Positions 60,507 to 64,000 of a stretch of DNA of 64,000 nt are shown here, piece by piece. The stretch comes from Salinibacterium sp. PAMC 21357. Lineage in GTDB: Bacteria; Actinomycetota; Actinomycetes; Actinomycetales; Microbacteriaceae. Both the position numbers and the translations under genes were made by a program. Positions within the stretch are counted from its first letter, which is position 1, and the number at the start of each line of letters is the position of its first letter. Where the stretch lies: the NCBI RefSeq assembly GCF_000247645.1, contig NZ_AHWA01000006.1:310001-374000 (forward strand), in the 5' to 3' direction. Under the pieces are notes generated by a model. That model did no database searches. It was not told the origin of the DNA and saw only the letters and a program-made list of their open reading frames with translations.

Positions 60507-61373
60507 ATGCGCAACACACCGATCGACCTGCACACTCACAGTGCGGTGTCCGATGGCACCGAAACTCCCACCCTGCTGATTCGGTCTGCCAAACGAGCGG
60601 GGCTCGGCACTGTCGCGCTCACCGACCATGACTCAACCGCTGGGTGGCAAGAGGCGATCTCAGCGGCCAAAGTTTCTGGAATCAATGTGATTCCCGGCAT
60701 GGAACTCAGCACAAACTATGGCCCAGCGAGCGTGCATGTGTTGGCCTACCTGTTTGATCCCCTGAACCGCACGATCGTCAGCGAGACTGCACGCATTCGG
60801 GATGGCCGACTGCGACGTGCCGAACGAATCGTCGAGAAGATTTCGCAAGATTATGACCTGACTTGGGATGACGTGCTCGCGGAATCCTCTGACGGTACGA
60901 CCCTTGGTCGCCCGCACATCGCTGATGCACTCGTGCGCAAAGGTCACGTTGCCAACCGCAGCGCAGCGTTTGAGAGCATCCTGCACTGGCAGGGCGGCTA
61001 TTACGAGAAATATTACGCCCCGAGCCCGCTCGAGGGAGTGAAGATGATCGTTGCCGCCGGGGGAGTGCCCGTGCTCGCGCATCCGGCCGCCCACGGAAAA
61101 TACCGCCAACTCACCGGATCAGTGATCAAGTCACTCGCCGATGAAGGACTATTCGGGCTCGAAGTAAACCACCGCGACAACTCACCTGAGGGCCGCGAAT
61201 TTTTGCTCGAACTCTGCGCCAAGTACGGCCTAGAAGCCACCGGCGCGAGCGATTATCACGGGATGGGCAAACCCAACCGCTTAGCCGAGAACACCACCGA
61301 GCCAGAAGTGCTCGAGAAGATCATTGCGCGAGCGACCGGTTCGAAACCATTCATCGTTGATGCCCCGCTGTAA
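60507..61373 (+). CDS. PHP domain phosphoesterase
   Basis: A 288-residue metal-dependent hydrolase. Motifs: 'IDLHTHSAVSDGTETP' (HxH), 'VALTDHDSTAGW' (TDHD), 'VIPGMELSTNYG' (Glu), 'VPVLAHPAAHGKY' (H) and 'GLEATGASDYHGMGKPN' (D-x-H near the end). This fits the YciV/RNase AM group that trims short RNA or hydrolyses 3',5'-bisphosphonucleotides. It is leaderless by promoter geometry. The interval after it (61374-61476) holds a short CCGCATA-type direct repeat. Confidence 0.88.
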   Translation: MRNTPIDLHTHSAVSDGTETPTLLIRSAKRAGLGTVALTDHDSTAGWQEAISAAKVSGINVIPGMELSTNYGPASVHVLAYLFDPLNRTIVSETARIRDGRLRRAERIVEKISQDYDLTWDDVLAESSDGTTLGRPHIADALVRKGHVANRSAAFESILHWQGGYYEKYYAPSPLEGVKMIVAAGGVPVLAHPAAHGKYRQLTGSVIKSLADEGLFGLEVNHRDNSPEGREFLLELCAKYGLEATGASDYHGMGKPNRLAENTTEPEVLEKIIARATGSKPFIVDAPL

Positions 61374-61476
61374 CGCCAAACCACACACCACAACCGCATA
61401 GCCGCATAACCGCACAGCCGACCGCGGCACCGAGAGATGCCAACGCCGCCAGTCACCCCATCGAGTAGGAGCCAGC

Positions 61477-62649
61477 ATGACCACCAATGCCGAACAATGG
61501 GATGCCATCACCCCCGAACTTTTGCGCAGTCGCGGAAGTAATAAGTGGACCGCCCCTGAAGGTGACCTGCTGTGTGCCGGCGTTGCCGAAATGGACTTTG
61601 GTACCGCGCCCGCGGTGCTCGAAGAGTGGGCGTCGATCGCTCAACGACTCGAATTCGGGTACCCCGCTGAATCAGTCGCGCGGGAGATGAGCGCTGCGAC
61701 GGCGAAATGGCACAACGAGCAGTACGGCTGGGCCGTTGACGCTGCAGATATTTTCCCGCTTGCAGACGTGCTCAAAGGGCTCGAGTTGGCGATCGTCGAA
61801 TTCAGCAAACCTGGCGCAGCCGTCATCGTTCCCACTCCCGCTTACATGCCGTTCCTGATGTTGCCTAAGGCGTTTGGTCGCGACGTCATCGAGTCGCCCA
61901 TGCTGCGCGGTGACGACGGCAGCTTCTCGCTCGACCTCGACGACATTGCTCGGCACTTCGCTGCGGGTGCCAACGTCTTTGTTCTCGCCAATCCCGGCAA
62001 CCCCACCGGCAAGGTCTTCACGCGCGATGAGCTGTCGGCGCTCGCCGATGTTGCTGACGCTCATGGCGCCCGCATATTCAGCGATGAAATTCACGCCCCC
62101 CTCACACTTTTCGGAACCAAGCACGTGCCGTTGGCGAGTGTGTCGGATGCCGGAGCACGCGTCGCGGTCACCGCAACGAGTCCTTCGAAGGCGTTCAATC
62201 TGCCCGGGCTCAAGTGCGCTCAGATAATCCTCAGTAACGACGCCGACCGCACACTGTGGGAGACGATCGGCTGGATGGCGTCTCACGGTGCCAGCACCCC
62301 CGGAATGCGTCTCAACACCGCTGCCTACCTCGGTGGCGAGCCGTGGTTGGGCGAAGTGCGGGAGTACATCGAAGGCAACATCGAGTATGCGCGGGCGGCG
62401 CTCGCCGAACTGTTGCCAGAGGCACGCATGGCGCCGATGCAGGGAACCTACCTTGCGTGGGTTGACTTGCGCGCGTACTCGGATGAGCCAGAGCTCGCTG
62501 AGATGTTGGCGGAGAAGGCGGGCATCCGGGTCAATGGCGGTGTCGGTTATGGCGCTGTCGGTGCGGGCCACATCCGCATGAACCTGGCGACTTCGCGCCC
62601 CATTCTCAAGCGGATCATTGCGCAGCTCGCCTCCGCAATGACGACATAA
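61477..62649 (+). CDS. MalY/PatB-type PLP enzyme (cystathionine beta-lyase-like)
   Basis: A 390-residue aminotransferase-fold protein with TAGGAG six bases before ATG. 'LLCAGVAEMDFGTAPAVLEE' corresponds to the WVADMDF start of the MalY/PatB group. 'LANPGNPTGKVFTRDEL', 'IFSDEIHAPLTLFG' and the PLP lysine in 'SPSKAFNLPGLKCAQIIL' follow. Members cleave C-S bonds of cystathionine or cysteine conjugates; MalY also has regulatory roles. A plain aminotransferase activity is possible. Confidence 0.88.
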   Translation: MTTNAEQWDAITPELLRSRGSNKWTAPEGDLLCAGVAEMDFGTAPAVLEEWASIAQRLEFGYPAESVAREMSAATAKWHNEQYGWAVDAADIFPLADVLKGLELAIVEFSKPGAAVIVPTPAYMPFLMLPKAFGRDVIESPMLRGDDGSFSLDLDDIARHFAAGANVFVLANPGNPTGKVFTRDELSALADVADAHGARIFSDEIHAPLTLFGTKHVPLASVSDAGARVAVTATSPSKAFNLPGLKCAQIILSNDADRTLWETIGWMASHGASTPGMRLNTAAYLGGEPWLGEVREYIEGNIEYARAALAELLPEARMAPMQGTYLAWVDLRAYSDEPELAEMLAEKAGIRVNGGVGYGAVGAGHIRMNLATSRPILKRIIAQLASAMTT

Positions 62650-62748
62650 TTAGTACGGGTCAGCCGGTGTCGTTGAGCCAGGCGCTGAGTCCTCGGCACT
62701 GTTCGGGCGAGTCGGCCTTGGCGCACGCTCTGGGAACAGCGGACGTGG

Positions 62749-62754
62749 GACACT
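62749..62754 (+). promoter_or_regulatory. Leaderless -10 box (GACACT) of ldh
   Basis: GACACT is followed by AATCGC and the ATG at 62761. The same box with the same spacing drives pepP on the other strand. Confidence 0.5.
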
Positions 62755-62760
62755 AATCGC

Positions 62761-63714
62761 ATGAGCGTTGTCGAGAACTCAAAGCTGACCATTGTTGGAG
62801 CGGGCAGCGTAGGGGCCAGCGCCGCCTATGCCGCCCTGATCCGAGGGTCGGCTCGCCAGATTGCGCTCTACGACATCGCGACCAAGAAAGTGGATGCCGA
62901 AGTACTCGACCTCGCCCACGGCACCCAGTTCACGGGGTCGAGTCAGATTATGGGCGGAAGCGACATCTCCGTCGTGAAGGGCTCGCACGTTGTGGTGATC
63001 ACGGCTGGCGCGAAGCAGAACCCTGGCCAGTCCCGCATCGAACTTGCTGATGTCAACGCCCGCATGATCCGTTCGATGATGCCGCAGCTCATGGAGGTCG
63101 CCCCCAACGCGATCTTTGTCATCGTGACGAATCCCTGCGACGTTCTCACGGTGCTCGCGCACGAGGAGTCGGGGCTTCCGCCCGAGCGTATTTTTGCGTC
63201 CGGCACCGTGCTCGACACCTCGCGACTGCGGTGGAAGCTTGCCGAGCGAGCCGGAGTATCGCCATCCAGTGTTCATGCGTCGATCATTGGCGAACACGGT
63301 GACTCAGAGTTTCCGCTGTGGTCACGCGCCACAATCGGTGGCGTTCCGATTCTGGAATGGCAACGCGACGGCCACCCCCGCATGACGGAAACCGAGCTCG
63401 ACGACATCGCCGACGGCGTCCGAAACGCCGCCTATAAGGTCATCGAGGGCAAAGGCGCGACGAACTATGCGATCGGGTTGTCAACGGCCCACATCGTGGA
63501 AGCGATCCTCGGCGACAAGCACTCTGTCATGCCCGTTGCTCCCGTGCTCACTGACTTCCAAGGGCTCAGTGGCGTCGCACTTTCCGTGCCCTGCATCGTG
63601 AGTGCTTCGGGCGCAACCCCCATAAAGGAAACAACTTTTAGCGAAAAAGAGCTACGCCTGCTCACAGAATCTGCCGCAACGCTCCGCAGCGTAGCTGACT
63701 CGCTACGACCTTAA
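62761..63714 (+). CDS. ldh: L-lactate dehydrogenase
   Basis: A 317-residue NAD-dependent dehydrogenase. 'LTIVGAGSVGASAAYAALIR' is the Rossmann start, 'AKQNPGQSRIELADVN' holds the substrate loop (Gln-Asn-Pro-Gly-x-x-R; Gln favours lactate over malate), 'GTVLDTSRLRWKLAE' and 'IGEHGDSEFPLWS' the catalytic Arg/His. It interconverts pyruvate and L-lactate. Its 3' end overlaps a minus-strand frame by 12 bases. Confidence 0.95.
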   Translation: MSVVENSKLTIVGAGSVGASAAYAALIRGSARQIALYDIATKKVDAEVLDLAHGTQFTGSSQIMGGSDISVVKGSHVVVITAGAKQNPGQSRIELADVNARMIRSMMPQLMEVAPNAIFVIVTNPCDVLTVLAHEESGLPPERIFASGTVLDTSRLRWKLAERAGVSPSSVHASIIGEHGDSEFPLWSRATIGGVPILEWQRDGHPRMTETELDDIADGVRNAAYKVIEGKGATNYAIGLSTAHIVEAILGDKHSVMPVAPVLTDFQGLSGVALSVPCIVSASGATPIKETTFSEKELRLLTESAATLRSVADSLRP

Positions 63715-64000
63715 GCGGTCGTGGGTAACGAGATGGCCCCGAGCGGCTCGTGACGTGACGTGCTGAGTCTCTTCGACGCTGGCATCGACGATCGCCCGGC
63801 AATCCTCGATCGCTTCACGGAGCAGCGCTTCTAGTCGCTGGTTTGCTCCGGGGGTGCAGGCTTGGGCGATTCCCAGCACCGCGGTGCAGATGATGGATTC
63901 CGTTATTCGCTTGACGGCACGAGGGCGAGGCTCATTGTGATGCTCAGCGCTGAAATCTCGTGCCCACTGTTCGGCTGCTGGGGCTTGAGCCAGCGCTGAC
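63703..64000 (-). CDS. C-terminal part of an unidentified protein (runs off the window)
   Basis: A minus-strand frame is open from the right edge to TAG at 63703-63705, about 98 codons without a start inside the window. The readable part is helical ('AVKRITESIICTAVLGIAQA', 'LEALLREAIEDCRAIVDASV') and Ala/Arg-rich. It could be the ligand-binding tail of a TetR-type regulator, but I see no diagnostic motif. The other two minus frames have stops in this stretch. It converges with ldh. Confidence 0.5.
   Translation of the reverse strand, partial: SALAQAPAAEQWARDFSAEHHNEPRPRAVKRITESIICTAVLGIAQACTPGANQRLEALLREAIEDCRAIVDASVEETQHVTSRAARGHLVTHDRLRS

Noticed and set aside
62650-62760. Small Pro-rich minus-strand frame
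   Set aside because: A frame reading PRPLFPERAPRPTRP is open here, but it has no start codon or ribosome site and would overlap the ldh promoter.
1-64000. CRISPR array, prophage, insertion sequence, tRNA or rRNA genes
   Set aside because: I looked for regular repeats with spacers, transposase or integrase motifs, tRNA T-arm sequences in intergenic DNA and rRNA cores, and saw none. A tRNAscan-SE and Infernal run would settle the RNA question.

Overview
The window reads as a continuous piece of chromosome from a high-GC Gram-positive bacterium, most likely a member of the Microbacteriaceae (Actinobacteria). The grounds are the moderately high GC, the many GTG starts, leaderless promoters, an actinobacterial-type DapD, a DUF3117 protein, a DtxR/IdeR box, an LpqW-typA pair and fused DppD-DppF ATPases. 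The genus is not decided. I see no prophage, insertion sequence, CRISPR array, rRNA or tRNA. The window is cut inside a gene at each end: a luciferase-like oxidoreductase on the left and an unidentified minus-strand gene on the right.

Region 1 (1-5.4 kb): flavin oxidoreductase tail, two small DUF proteins, an MFS carrier behind a TPP riboswitch (so probably carrying thiamine or a precursor), a heme-oxygenase-fold iron enzyme coupled to a CDGSH iron-sulfur protein, and a PPOX-type flavin protein. Region 2 (5.4-17 kb): a nitrogen-metabolism block. CtlX (citrulline to ornithine) and ornithine cyclodeaminase (ornithine to proline) lie divergent from an Lrp/AsnC regulator. The glycine cleavage operon gcvT-gcvH-gcvP follows a tandem glycine riboswitch. 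Two paralogous secreted or anchored proteins with a solute-binding-like half and a von Willebrand A half flank this block.

Region 3 (17-22 kb): VOC and GyrI-like proteins, a universal stress protein plus APC permease operon preceded by a 25-codon coupled leader ORF, and a DCC-CPBP pair. Region 4 (22-36 kb): a dipeptide/oligopeptide ABC operon with a hairpin after the binding protein, an LpqW-like lipoprotein next to typA, a small lipoprotein, and the efeUOB iron uptake operon under a DtxR/IdeR box. Region 5 (35.6-43 kb): a degenerate PIG-L/MshB-like protein fused to a membrane domain, ferredoxin, dapC, citrate synthase, divergent dapD/dapE, a GT-C type membrane protein and DUF3117.

Region 6 (43-58 kb): a UvrA2-type ATPase, O-methyltransferase and TatB. 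An accessory stretch follows: aldehyde dehydrogenase, GPH transporter, S1P-lyase-like PLP enzyme, GNAT, LysR with a 40-aa divergent ORF, PPOX, and XRE/DUF2975. Then comes Mrp, DUF1003, MgtE-N/CBS and a general stress protein. Region 7 (58-64 kb): Xaa-Pro aminopeptidase, EEP phosphatase, PHP hydrolase, MalY-type lyase and L-lactate dehydrogenase. From memory, the backbone order typA, lpqW, mshB-like, ferredoxin, aminotransferase, dapD/dapE, DUF3117, methyltransferase, tatB, mrp, CBS, stress protein follows the Rv1165-Rv1234 order of Mycobacterium tuberculosis.

A recurring theme is leaderless transcription. At least fifteen genes have a TANNNT-like -10 box ending six or seven bases before the start codon, and several divergent pairs are only 26-36 bp apart. 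No clearly new multi-gene system is evident. The best candidates for new biology are the paired solute-binding/VWA proteins, the coupled leader ORF before the usp operon, the catalytically degenerate MshB-like fusion, and the XRE/DUF2975 module with its repeated operator.
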